Below are positions 18,195 to 25,375 of a stretch of DNA of 64,000 bases, piece by piece. How positions within the stretch are numbered: position 1 is the stretch's first letter; each line of letters opens with the position of its first letter. The notes under the pieces were generated by a model, which did not search any database, had not been told where the DNA came from, and saw nothing but the letters and a program-made list of their open reading frames with translations. The position numbers and the translations under genes are program-made. This DNA is from Winogradskyella aurantiaca (GTDB lineage: Bacteria > Bacteroidota > Bacteroidia > Flavobacteriales > Flavobacteriaceae), in assembly GCF_003362725.1 (NCBI RefSeq), contig NZ_QKTV01000005.1, forward strand, positions 62,001 through 126,000. Reading direction: 5' to 3'.

Positions 18195-19195
18195 TGGAAA
18201 ACGAAGATTTCAACAATGAAGAAAATCTCAATTTTAACTCAAGAATAGATCTTGAAGGGTTAAAAAACGCAGTTGTCAATATTAAGACCGAACTAAGAAA
18301 GGTTATTGTAGGCCAGGATAATTTTGTGGAATTACTTATCGCAGCATTGTTAGCCGATGGTCATGTATTAATAGAAGGGGTTCCTGGCATTGCCAAAACA
18401 GTCACAGCCAAGCTTTTTGCTAAAGTGTTGGAAACAGACTTTAATCGAATCCAATTCACCCCAGATCTTATGCCAAGCGATGTACTAGGTACCTCGGTTT
18501 TTAATATGAAGACCTCCGATTTTGAGTTTAAAAAGGGGCCAATATTTTCGAACGTAGTCTTAATTGATGAAATTAATCGAGCCCCAGCCAAAACGCAAGC
18601 AGCATTATTTGAAACCATGGAAGAACGTCAGGCCACGATTGATGGCAAGACCTATGAGTTACATGCTCCATTCATGGTCTTAGCAACTCAAAACCCCATA
18701 GAACAGGAAGGTACTTACGCCTTACCAGAGGCACAATTAGATCGGTTTATTTTTAAAATAAAGGTAGGCTACCCTAGTTTAGACGAAGAGGTCAAGATTA
18801 TTGAGTCACATCACAAACGTCAGGGAAAACTGCCTCAAACCCTTATTGAAGCTGTTTTAAATACACAATCATTGGAAGATTACAAGGCTAAGACCCAGGC
18901 AATTCTAGTTGAAGAAAAGATAATTAAATACATCGCTGAAATTGTTTCTAAAACCAGAAATCATCCGCACCTATATCTTGGAGGCTCTCCTAGAGCTTCA
19001 ATTGCTATATTAAATACAGCTAAGGCCTTTGCAGCGATGAATGGAAGAGATTTTGTGATTCCTGAAGATGTTAAAAAAGCACTTAATCCTGTTTTAAATC
19101 ATCGTATTATTCTTACTCCAGAACGTGAAATGGAAGGTATGACTACTGAAAATGTGGTAGACATGATTTCTCATTCTGTTGAAATCCCCAGATAA
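18194..19195 (+). CDS. MoxR-family AAA+ ATPase
   Basis: 333 residues. Walker A is GVPGIAKT (62-69), Walker B is VVLIDE (121-126), and sensor and arginine-finger regions are present (LATQNPIEQEGTYALPEAQL; GGSPRASIAIL). MoxR ATPases act as chaperone-like remodelers of metal-dependent or membrane-bound complexes. It sits between DUF4350 and DUF58, the pairing that defines the MoxR/DUF58 group. No VWA-domain BatA/BatB gene is next to it, so this is not the aerotolerance Bat operon. Confidence 0.92.
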   Translation: MENEDFNNEENLNFNSRIDLEGLKNAVVNIKTELRKVIVGQDNFVELLIAALLADGHVLIEGVPGIAKTVTAKLFAKVLETDFNRIQFTPDLMPSDVLGTSVFNMKTSDFEFKKGPIFSNVVLIDEINRAPAKTQAALFETMEERQATIDGKTYELHAPFMVLATQNPIEQEGTYALPEAQLDRFIFKIKVGYPSLDEEVKIIESHHKRQGKLPQTLIEAVLNTQSLEDYKAKTQAILVEEKIIKYIAEIVSKTRNHPHLYLGGSPRASIAILNTAKAFAAMNGRDFVIPEDVKKALNPVLNHRIILTPEREMEGMTTENVVDMISHSVEIPR

Positions 19196-19206
19196 CACAA
19201 GTTGAA

Positions 19207-20541
19207 ATGCTTCAATTTCTAAAAACTTTATACATCCATCATAGATTTTACTGGGTATTATCAGGTATCGCCGTTGGATTTTTAATTTCTTTTTGGTGGA
19301 GTATTCTATTTAGTTTGAGCTGGATCGCAATTACCGTTCTTGGAGTGGCATTTGTTCTGGATATTTTATTACTATATCAAAATTCAAGAGGCATTGAAGC
19401 CAAGCGAATTGTCCCAGACAAGTTCTCCATTGGCGATAATAATCCTGTTCCAATAACCATTTCCAATTTCTACCGTTTCAATGTACTTATAGAAGTTATT
19501 GATGAATTACCTGTCCAATTTCAAGAACGAGATTTTTCTCATAGAGTCCTTATGCGAGGTGAATCATCATACCAGTTTGAATACCTGATAAGACCAACGG
19601 AACGCGGCACCTATTATTTTGGAAATCTAAATATTTATGCCTCAAGTGCTTTAAAATTAATTAAACGGAAATATCAATTTCAAAATGAAGATATGGTTTT
19701 GGTTTATCCATCCATTATTCAAATGCAGAAATATGATTTTTTAGCGCTTCACAACAATCTACTAGATTCAGGCCTTAAGAAAATTAGACGTCTAGGACAT
19801 ACTCAGGAGTTTGAGCAGATCAAGGAATATGTTCAGGGAGACGACTTCAGGACGGTTAACTGGAAGGCAACTGCCAAACGAAATCAGTTAATGGTTAACC
19901 AGTATCAAGATGAAAAGTCACAACCAATTTATGCCCTAATCGATTCTGGAAGGGTTATGAAAATGCCGTTTAATGGCCTTAAGTTATTAGATTATGCTAT
20001 TAACGCTACTTTAGCCTTTAGTAATGTGGCTTTAAAGAAACACGATAAGGTTGGTTTAGGTGTTTTCTCTAAACAAATAGATCAATATATTCAAGCCACA
20101 TCTGGGCTGCCACATTTAAATCGAATATTAGAGAGCCTTTACAACATTGATACTCGATTTCATGATAGCGATTACAGTCTATTGTATGGGCAGCTGAAAC
20201 GTAAGGTAACACAACGTAGTCTATTGTTACTATTTACAAATTTTGAGCATAGCTCTGCTTTGAAAAGACAAATACCCTATTTACAAGCCATGGCTAAAAA
20301 ACACATGCTGGTTGTAATTATTTTTGAAAATACCGAATTGGATGTAATTGTTTCAGAACCGGCTCAGTCACTTCAAAATATTTACCATAAAACTATTGCC
20401 CAAAAATTCTCATATGAAAAAACCTTAATGATTAAGGAACTTCAAAAACATAAAATACAATCGATTCTCACAGCACCAGAAGAGCTTACCATAAATACCA
20501 TTAACAAGTATCTTGAAATCAAAGCGAGAGGTTTACTATAA
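19207..20541 (+). CDS. DUF58 domain-containing protein
   Basis: 444 residues: two N-terminal helices at about 15-55, a beta-rich extracytoplasmic-looking region, then DUF58 with its hallmark EYVQGDDFRTVNWKATAKRN followed by a VWA-like fold (ALIDSGRVMKM, then GVFSKQI). DUF58 proteins are regular partners of MoxR ATPases. Last gene of the operon, 11 bases after MoxR. No terminator-like hairpin with a T tract is obvious between here and the next gene. Confidence 0.9.
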   Translation: MLQFLKTLYIHHRFYWVLSGIAVGFLISFWWSILFSLSWIAITVLGVAFVLDILLLYQNSRGIEAKRIVPDKFSIGDNNPVPITISNFYRFNVLIEVIDELPVQFQERDFSHRVLMRGESSYQFEYLIRPTERGTYYFGNLNIYASSALKLIKRKYQFQNEDMVLVYPSIIQMQKYDFLALHNNLLDSGLKKIRRLGHTQEFEQIKEYVQGDDFRTVNWKATAKRNQLMVNQYQDEKSQPIYALIDSGRVMKMPFNGLKLLDYAINATLAFSNVALKKHDKVGLGVFSKQIDQYIQATSGLPHLNRILESLYNIDTRFHDSDYSLLYGQLKRKVTQRSLLLLFTNFEHSSALKRQIPYLQAMAKKHMLVVIIFENTELDVIVSEPAQSLQNIYHKTIAQKFSYEKTLMIKELQKHKIQSILTAPEELTINTINKYLEIKARGLL

Positions 20542-20593
20542 AATTAGGATTCCACAATTCATCCTCAATTTATAACAATTGGGTAAGTTCTGA

Positions 20594-20624
20594 TTTGTAG
20601 ACAATGGTACATTCATGATTTTTG
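20594..20624 (+). promoter_or_regulatory. candidate promoter for DUF2141 gene
   Basis: TTTG (20594-20597), a 19-base spacer, then GATTTTTG (20617-20624), one mismatch from TAnnTTTG. Start of transcription would be near 20630, about 30 bases before the ATG. Confidence 0.45.
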
Positions 20625-20659
20625 AAGTGTAATTAGAAACCATCAAAAAACACAGTATT

Positions 20660-21076
20660 ATGAAAACCTTAATTTTAAAACTAGCTCTAGTATTAATTTG
20701 CTCAATCTCTTATGCCCAAAACGCTGGTCATACTATTACGGTAACTATTGATAACGTTACCAGTGACGATGGAAAAGTGTTATTTGCACTTCATACAAAA
20801 GACACCTTTATGAAAGCCGAGGGCGTGGATACCGCTGCATCATCTATTGACAATGGCAAAGTAACCATTACTTTTAAAAACGTACGACCAGGTGAATATG
20901 CAATAATGGCCCTGCATGATGCCAACGATAATGGACGTATGGATTTTCAAGAAAACGGGATGCCGCTAGAAGCCTATGGCACCTCTAACAATCCAATGTT
21001 TTTTGGCCCCCCACAATATGATGAGGCCAAATTTGAAATAGAAGATAAAGATCTTGAAATGACCATCAAGTTCTAA
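20660..21076 (+). CDS. DUF2141 domain-containing secreted protein
   Basis: 138 residues: signal peptide ending near SYAQ, then a single DUF2141 beta-sandwich domain (TVTIDNVTSDDGKVLFALHT; RPGEYAIMALHDANDNGRMD). The DANDNGRMD loop resembles a calcium-binding turn. DUF2141 proteins are small periplasmic or secreted proteins of unknown function, common in Bacteroidota. It stands alone, with its own candidate promoter upstream and a strong terminator downstream. Confidence 0.88.
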   Translation: MKTLILKLALVLICSISYAQNAGHTITVTIDNVTSDDGKVLFALHTKDTFMKAEGVDTAASSIDNGKVTITFKNVRPGEYAIMALHDANDNGRMDFQENGMPLEAYGTSNNPMFFGPPQYDEAKFEIEDKDLEMTIKF

Positions 21077-21079
21077 AAC

Positions 21080-21107
21080 AAAAAAGACGGCTAAGCCGTC
21101 TTTTTTT
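21080..21107. terminator. bidirectional intrinsic terminator
   Basis: AAAAAGACGGC / GCCGTCTTTTT stem with a TAA loop, A run before and T run after. The last two T bases and the following A form the antisense stop codon of the converging dps gene. Confidence 0.88.
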
Positions 21108-21585
21108 ATACTGTTTCATTTAACCAGGCCTTCATCATCCAGACCGTTTTTTCTTGTTCAGTTATAAAATCACTCATCATGGAATTGGTTCCCTCATCAT
21201 TTGCTTCATCTGAGTGATTCAAAAGCGCCCTTTCAATTTTAAGTAGCCCCGTCAGAGAATCTACAATTAAGCGTACTGCATTCTCATCTTTTGAGACGTC
21301 TTTGCCAACCGGCACTTGCGCTTTAGACATATAATCTTCAAAAGTGTGCAATGGTGTAGCTCCTAAGGTCAATACCCGCTCTGCAATTTCATCTACTTTT
21401 ATATTAGCATCATTATACAATTCTTCAAACTTAACATGTAAATCAAAGAAGGTTTTTCCTTTAATGTTCCAATGAATCCCGCGAAGATTTTGGTAATAAA
21501 TCTGGAAATTGGCCAATAGAACGTTTAGATCCTTGGCCAGGTCAGCGGCTTTTTTACTGTCTAATCCTATACTATTCAAACTCAT
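21106..21585 (-). CDS. dps: Dps family ferroxidase/DNA-protection protein
   Basis: 159 residues from the ATG at 21585; the longer TTG form from 21615 would run across the candidate promoter. The Dps ferroxidase residues line up with E. coli spacing: His38, His50, Glu54, Asp65 and Glu69 (GIHWNIKG, then DLHVKFEELYNDANIKVDEI). Dps dodecamers oxidise Fe(II) with hydrogen peroxide and store it, protecting DNA. It is divergent from oxyR, the expected peroxide regulator. Confidence 0.92.
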   Translation of the reverse strand: MSLNSIGLDSKKAADLAKDLNVLLANFQIYYQNLRGIHWNIKGKTFFDLHVKFEELYNDANIKVDEIAERVLTLGATPLHTFEDYMSKAQVPVGKDVSKDENAVRLIVDSLTGLLKIERALLNHSDEANDEGTNSMMSDFITEQEKTVWMMKAWLNETV

Positions 21586-21612
21586 AATGTTGCGCTTTTT
21601 AAATTTATATAA

Positions 21613-21620
21613 CAAAGATA
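21613..21620 (-). promoter_or_regulatory. candidate -7 element for dps
   Basis: On the minus strand TATCTTTG matches TAnnTTTG, 27 bases before the dps ATG. No TTG at the -33 distance is visible, which fits a promoter that needs an activator such as OxyR. Confidence 0.5.
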
Positions 21621-21644
21621 ATTTATATCGTAATTCTTTTTACT

Positions 21645-21668
21645 ATAGTTTTTATTAATAGTTTTTAT
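21645..21668. promoter_or_regulatory. candidate OxyR half-sites between dps and oxyR
   Basis: The 11-base sequence ATAGTTTTTAT occurs twice, at 21645-21655 and 21658-21668, 13 bases apart. Each copy starts with ATAGnT, the OxyR half-site element known from enterobacteria, and the first copy is part of CTATAG. The position is right for control of both genes. Binding is not shown. Confidence 0.4.
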
Positions 21669-21693
21669 ATTTTTATTGTCACAACGCATACTT

Positions 21694-22632
21694 ATGACAA
21701 TTACCCAATTAAAATATGTTCTAGCCATAGCGGAACATAAAAACTTTACAAAGGCTGCTGAAAAGTGTTTTGTTACCCAACCAACACTGAGTACGCAGAT
21801 ACAAAAATTAGAGGATCAATTAGATATCACCATTTTTGATCGGGGGAAGAAGCCCATTGAATTAACAGAGGTTGGAAAGAAAATAGTTAGTCAGGCTAGA
21901 AATATTGTGAACGAAGCTGACCGAATTCAGGATATCGTTGACCAACAAAAAGGATTCATTGGTGGGGAATTCAAGTTAGGCATCATTCCCACCATTATGC
22001 CAACCTTATTACCCATGTTCCTAAAGAACTTCATAAAAAAATATCCTAAGGTTAAACTAAAGATTGAAGAGCTTACGACCGAAGAAATAATTGCACGTAT
22101 CAACGACGGACATCTGGATGCTGCAATTGCAGCAACACCATTAGAAAATGAGTCCATTAAAGAACGTGCACTTTATTACGAACCCTTTGTAGCCTACGTA
22201 CCTAACGGCCATAGACTTTCCGAAAAAAAACAGATTGAAATTAATGACCTTGAAATGGATGATATGCTTTTATTGGAAGACGGACATTGTTTTAGAGACG
22301 GTGTAATAAATCTTTGCAAAACCTTTAAAGATCACTTAGACGATCAGTTCCAATTAGAAAGTGGCAGTATCGAAACTTTAATAAAACTATCAAACGAAGG
22401 ACTAGGTATGACTCTGTTACCATACTTACACACAATGGATATGACAGAAGCTCAGAATATAAATCTAAAGCATTTTAGCAAACCCTCACCTGCTCGTGAG
22501 GTGAGCATAATTTATCACAAAAGTGAATTGAAGATGCAGATAATTACGGCGCTGCATGAGGTTATTTCAGGAATCATACGAGGAGCTATTGCTTTTCAGG
22601 ATGTAGAAATTATAAGTCCTTTACCTAAATAA
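21694..22632 (+). CDS. oxyR: hydrogen-peroxide-sensing LysR regulator OxyR
   Basis: 312 residues from the ATG at 21694 (a TTG at 21676 is rejected). The N-terminal winged helix-turn-helix reads MTITQLKYVLAIAEHKNFTK, AAEKCFVTQPTLSTQIQKLE. The peroxide-sensing cysteines are conserved at exactly the E. coli positions, Cys199 and Cys208 (EDGHCFRDGVINLC), which is why this is called OxyR and not a general LysR protein. It is expected to activate dps and other peroxide-defence genes. It ends in a strong hairpin terminator. Confidence 0.93.
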   Translation: MTITQLKYVLAIAEHKNFTKAAEKCFVTQPTLSTQIQKLEDQLDITIFDRGKKPIELTEVGKKIVSQARNIVNEADRIQDIVDQQKGFIGGEFKLGIIPTIMPTLLPMFLKNFIKKYPKVKLKIEELTTEEIIARINDGHLDAAIAATPLENESIKERALYYEPFVAYVPNGHRLSEKKQIEINDLEMDDMLLLEDGHCFRDGVINLCKTFKDHLDDQFQLESGSIETLIKLSNEGLGMTLLPYLHTMDMTEAQNINLKHFSKPSPAREVSIIYHKSELKMQIITALHEVISGIIRGAIAFQDVEIISPLPK

Positions 22633-22659
22633 AAAAAGCGGCTTAACGCCGCTTTTTTA
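22632..22659. terminator. bidirectional intrinsic terminator
   Basis: GCGGC / GCCGC stem extended by seven A and six T bases, loop TTAAC. The T run plus A provides the stop codon of the converging small gene at 22657. Confidence 0.87.
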
Positions 22660-22854
22660 TGCTTTTAAATAGATTAAACATTGATTTAGTTCCGGGTTCT
22701 GATGTATTAAAGACATAATAAAGTCTTCTAGTTCTTCCAATTCATGGGGCAATAAACGCTTTACCGCCTTTTGCACCTCCTTACAAAATAATGTTACATC
22801 AAAACTAACCTTGTCGAGTATAGTCTTAGTATACTCCAACATTGCTCTCGCCAT
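22657..22854 (-). CDS. small conserved protein of unknown function (65 aa)
   Basis: 65 residues, MARAMLEYTKTILDKVSFDV at the start, mostly helical, with two cysteines (LFCKEV and NQCLIYLKA). Its pattern resembles a short soluble protein I recognise as common in flavobacterial genomes, but no function is known. The ATG at 22854 and the shared terminator with oxyR support a real gene. It has a 134-base upstream region in which nothing definite was seen. Confidence 0.7.
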   Translation of the reverse strand: MARAMLEYTKTILDKVSFDVTLFCKEVQKAVKRLLPHELEELEDFIMSLIHQNPELNQCLIYLKA

Positions 22855-22988
22855 AATTAATTAAAAGATTTAGGTTCAACTAAAAAGGTAAAGTTTGTCT
22901 ATAGGCTTTGTTGATTTCCTTTCAAGATAGGAATTTTTTTTCGTACCCTAATTTGTAACGCTTAAGTTTAACGTCTTATTATGTTAAA

Positions 22989-23816
22989 TTAGAAGTGATT
23001 GTCTCCATCTATTAAATTACCTAATCCTCCAAGGACACTACCCTCTCCTTTTCTTTTACCCCCAGTTCTTGGTGCCGAAGCTATAATTCTGTCAGCTAAG
23101 CGACTAAACGGTAATGATTGAATATAAACCGTGCCCGGGCCTTCCAGTTTTGCAAAAAATAAGCCTTCTCCACCAAATAGTGAATTTCGTATACCACCAA
23201 TAAATTCAATATCATAATGCACCGAAGAAGCAAAACCTACGAGACATCCAGTATCCACACGTAAAGTTTCTCCTGGCAACAATGTTCTTTTAGCCATTGT
23301 ACCGCCCGCATGAACAAAGGCCATACCATCACCTTCAAGTTTTTGCATGATGAACCCTTCTCCTCCAAACAAACCTCTTCCTAATTTCTTCGAAAATTCA
23401 ATTCCTACGGACACCCCTTTGGCCGCACATAAAAACGCATCTTTCTGACAAATAAATTTCCCATTAAAATGCGTTAAATCTATAGGAATTATTTTACCGG
23501 GATACGGCGAAGCAAAGGATACATGACGTTTTCCACTCAACTCATTATAAAAGGCAGTCATAAATAGGCTTTCTCCTGTAAGAATGCGTTTCCCTGCCCC
23601 AAGGATTTTCCCAAAAATACCTTGGTCTTTTTGTGAACCATCTCCAAATATGGTCTCCATTTTTATACCCTCATCCATCATCATGAAGCTACCTGCCTCA
23701 GCAATTACAGCTTCCTGAGGATCAAGTTCAATCTCCACATACTGCATTTCTTCGCCATAAATATTAAAATCTATTTCGTGTGCATTGCGCTGATTATAAT
23801 CTGGTAATTGTTCCAT
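22989..23816 (-). CDS. AIM24 / TIGR00266 family protein
   Basis: 275 residues with the repeated glycine-rich strands of the TIGR00266 family: [50 protein letters not shown]. The two near-identical FGGEG segments reflect the internal duplication of this trimeric beta-helix-like fold. The C-terminus is Gly/Arg/Lys-rich. Cellular role unknown; mitochondrial AIM24 supports inner-membrane architecture. The leader contains ATCAATCAA, a motif shared with other genes of this region. Confidence 0.9.
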   Translation of the reverse strand: MEQLPDYNQRNAHEIDFNIYGEEMQYVEIELDPQEAVIAEAGSFMMMDEGIKMETIFGDGSQKDQGIFGKILGAGKRILTGESLFMTAFYNELSGKRHVSFASPYPGKIIPIDLTHFNGKFICQKDAFLCAAKGVSVGIEFSKKLGRGLFGGEGFIMQKLEGDGMAFVHAGGTMAKRTLLPGETLRVDTGCLVGFASSVHYDIEFIGGIRNSLFGGEGLFFAKLEGPGTVYIQSLPFSRLADRIIASAPRTGGKRKGEGSVLGGLGNLIDGDNHF

Positions 23817-23895
23817 GTGTTATATTATTATTTGATTGATACTTATAGGTTGTCAATTACTATAATTCGTTACACAGTTTTAAGAACTTATAAGA

Positions 23896-24351
23896 TCATT
23901 CTTTAACCTTTAAGGTCCATTCAAAACTAAAATCTGAAACTTCGTCACCATTTTCATCAATACCCTTGGCATGCATCCAAATAGTCTGACCTTCACCGGT
24001 TTCAATAGTTCTGTTGATTGCCTCCCTTACATCAGTTCCCTGATTACACAAAAATGTAATACGACCAGTTGCCTTTTTTGAAAAATGTGCTTTGTTATTA
24101 AGAACAAGCATGGATATTTTTTTATCACTAGCACGAATATAGCTCATGACTAATGCACCAGTTGTTAACTCAGCAGCCATCCCTTGCACGGCCCAAAACA
24201 TGGAGTTAAAAGGATTTTGATTAATCCATCGGTGCTTAACCTTGACTTCACAAAATTCCTCGGTGAGCTTAGTAGTTCTAACACCGCACATGTACGCAGA
24301 TGGAAGTTTAAACATTAGGTATTTATTGAGTTTAGAAGCTGATATCTCCAT
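23896..24351 (-). CDS. DUF4442 hotdog-fold thioesterase-like protein
   Basis: 151 residues with the DUF4442/PaaI-like hotdog pattern: SAYMCGVRTTKLTEEFCEVK, HRWINQNPFNSMFWAVQGMA in the central helix region, and SKKATGRITFLCNQG. The family may hydrolyse or bind acyl-CoA; the active-site Asp/Glu of true thioesterases is not clear here. It lies 79 bases upstream of the AIM24 gene on the same strand. Confidence 0.8.
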   Translation of the reverse strand: MEISASKLNKYLMFKLPSAYMCGVRTTKLTEEFCEVKVKHRWINQNPFNSMFWAVQGMAAELTTGALVMSYIRASDKKISMLVLNNKAHFSKKATGRITFLCNQGTDVREAINRTIETGEGQTIWMHAKGIDENGDEVSDFSFEWTLKVKE

Positions 24352-24462
24352 GGTTACGATAATTAAGTACGGCTAAATGTAACACAAATCCATCGCTCCT
24401 CATAATGTTAATAAAAAGTTAATTTTTAGTACTTTGTATTGCATAATACCTTCTTTTAGATA

Positions 24463-24470
24463 TATATTTG
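24463..24470 (+). promoter_or_regulatory. candidate -7 element for DUF4870 gene
   Basis: TATATTTG, a full match to TAnnTTTG, 28 bases before the ATG. A TTTG at 24433-24436 lies upstream but at a longer spacing (26 bases) than usual. Confidence 0.45.
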
Positions 24471-24498
24471 CATAAGAAACTATTATACGTTTTTAAAA

Positions 24499-24945
24499 AT
24501 GCAAGATCAACACCAAAAAAACATCGCCACTTTTATACACTTGTCTACCTTTACAAGGTTCATAATTCCGTTTGGTAATTTCATTGGTCCTATAGTACTA
24601 TGGGCTGCCAATAAAGACAAATCCGATTTTATTGATCAGAATGGAAAACAAGCCATAAACTTTCAAATCAGTATTTTTCTTTATGCCCTAATATTAGGCA
24701 CCATTAGTGTTCCTTTTTTCATATTTAAACTCTTTGGAGGTATTGATTTTATTGACTTTAACGGGTTCAACAATTTCCATATTAATATAGGTGAGCCCTC
24801 ACCTCTGCTCTATATAGGTGGTGGTTTAGGAGTCCTGGCATTTTTGGTATTTCTAATAGAATTGGCCTTAATCATTAAAGCCAGCTTATCAGCTAGAGAT
24901 GGTGAGGTATATAATTATCCATTAACCATCAATTTTTTAAAATAG
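24499..24945 (+). CDS. DUF4870 domain-containing membrane protein
   Basis: 148 residues with three helices at about 20-36, 55-77 and 103-127 and the DUF4870 segments ATFIHLSTFTRFIIPFGNFI and QNGKQAINFQISI. Proteins of this family (Tic20-like fold) have no settled function in bacteria. It lies 88 bases upstream of the PadR gene on the same strand and may belong to the same envelope-stress locus. Confidence 0.87.
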   Translation: MQDQHQKNIATFIHLSTFTRFIIPFGNFIGPIVLWAANKDKSDFIDQNGKQAINFQISIFLYALILGTISVPFFIFKLFGGIDFIDFNGFNNFHINIGEPSPLLYIGGGLGVLAFLVFLIELALIIKASLSARDGEVYNYPLTINFLK

Positions 24946-24959
24946 ATCATCAATCAAAA

Positions 24960-24983
24960 GGTATCTGGTCAATTCCTGATACC
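24960..24983. promoter_or_regulatory. inverted repeat upstream of padR
   Basis: GGTATC (24960-24965) and GATACC (24978-24983) separated by 12 bases, 51 bases before the padR ATG. A dimeric PadR regulator could use it for autoregulation; this is inference from position and symmetry. Confidence 0.35.
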
Positions 24984-25033
24984 AATCATCAATCAATAAA
25001 CGAACAGTATTAACAAATAAAGCACCTTAGCAC

Positions 25034-25375
25034 ATGAAGATAGAAAACACAAAAGCACAAATGCGAAAAGGTGTTCTGGAATATTGCATCTTATCCATCT
25101 TAAAAGATGACGATGCCTATGTTGCAGAAATCCTTGGAACGCTTAAAGATGCTAAAATGCTTGTTGTAGAAGGGACCATTTACCCCCTGCTTACAAGACT
25201 TAAAAACGCAGGATTGCTGAACTATCGTTGGGAAGAGTCTACATCGGGACCCCCACGAAAGTATTATGGCCTGACCGAAACGGGCAAATTATTTTTAAAG
25301 GAGTTAAATACTACCTGGGAAGAATTACAAAATGCAGTAAACTTAGTGACAAGCACAAAAACAACAAAGAAATGA
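25034..25375 (+). CDS. PadR family transcriptional regulator
   Basis: 113 residues, a small (subfamily 2) PadR protein: winged helix with ENTKAQMRKGVLEYCILSIL, VVEGTIYPLLTRLKNAGLL and SGPPRKYYGLTETGKLFL. PadR proteins repress nearby genes and are released by small ligands or stress. Its stop overlaps the ATG of the PspC gene (ATGA), so the regulator and the envelope protein are translationally coupled. Likely target: this locus itself. Confidence 0.92.
   Translation: MKIENTKAQMRKGVLEYCILSILKDDDAYVAEILGTLKDAKMLVVEGTIYPLLTRLKNAGLLNYRWEESTSGPPRKYYGLTETGKLFLKELNTTWEELQNAVNLVTSTKTTKK

Noticed and set aside
13861-20541. Bat aerotolerance operon
   Set aside because: There are no VWA-domain BatA/BatB or TPR BatC/BatE genes; only MoxR and DUF58 are shared.
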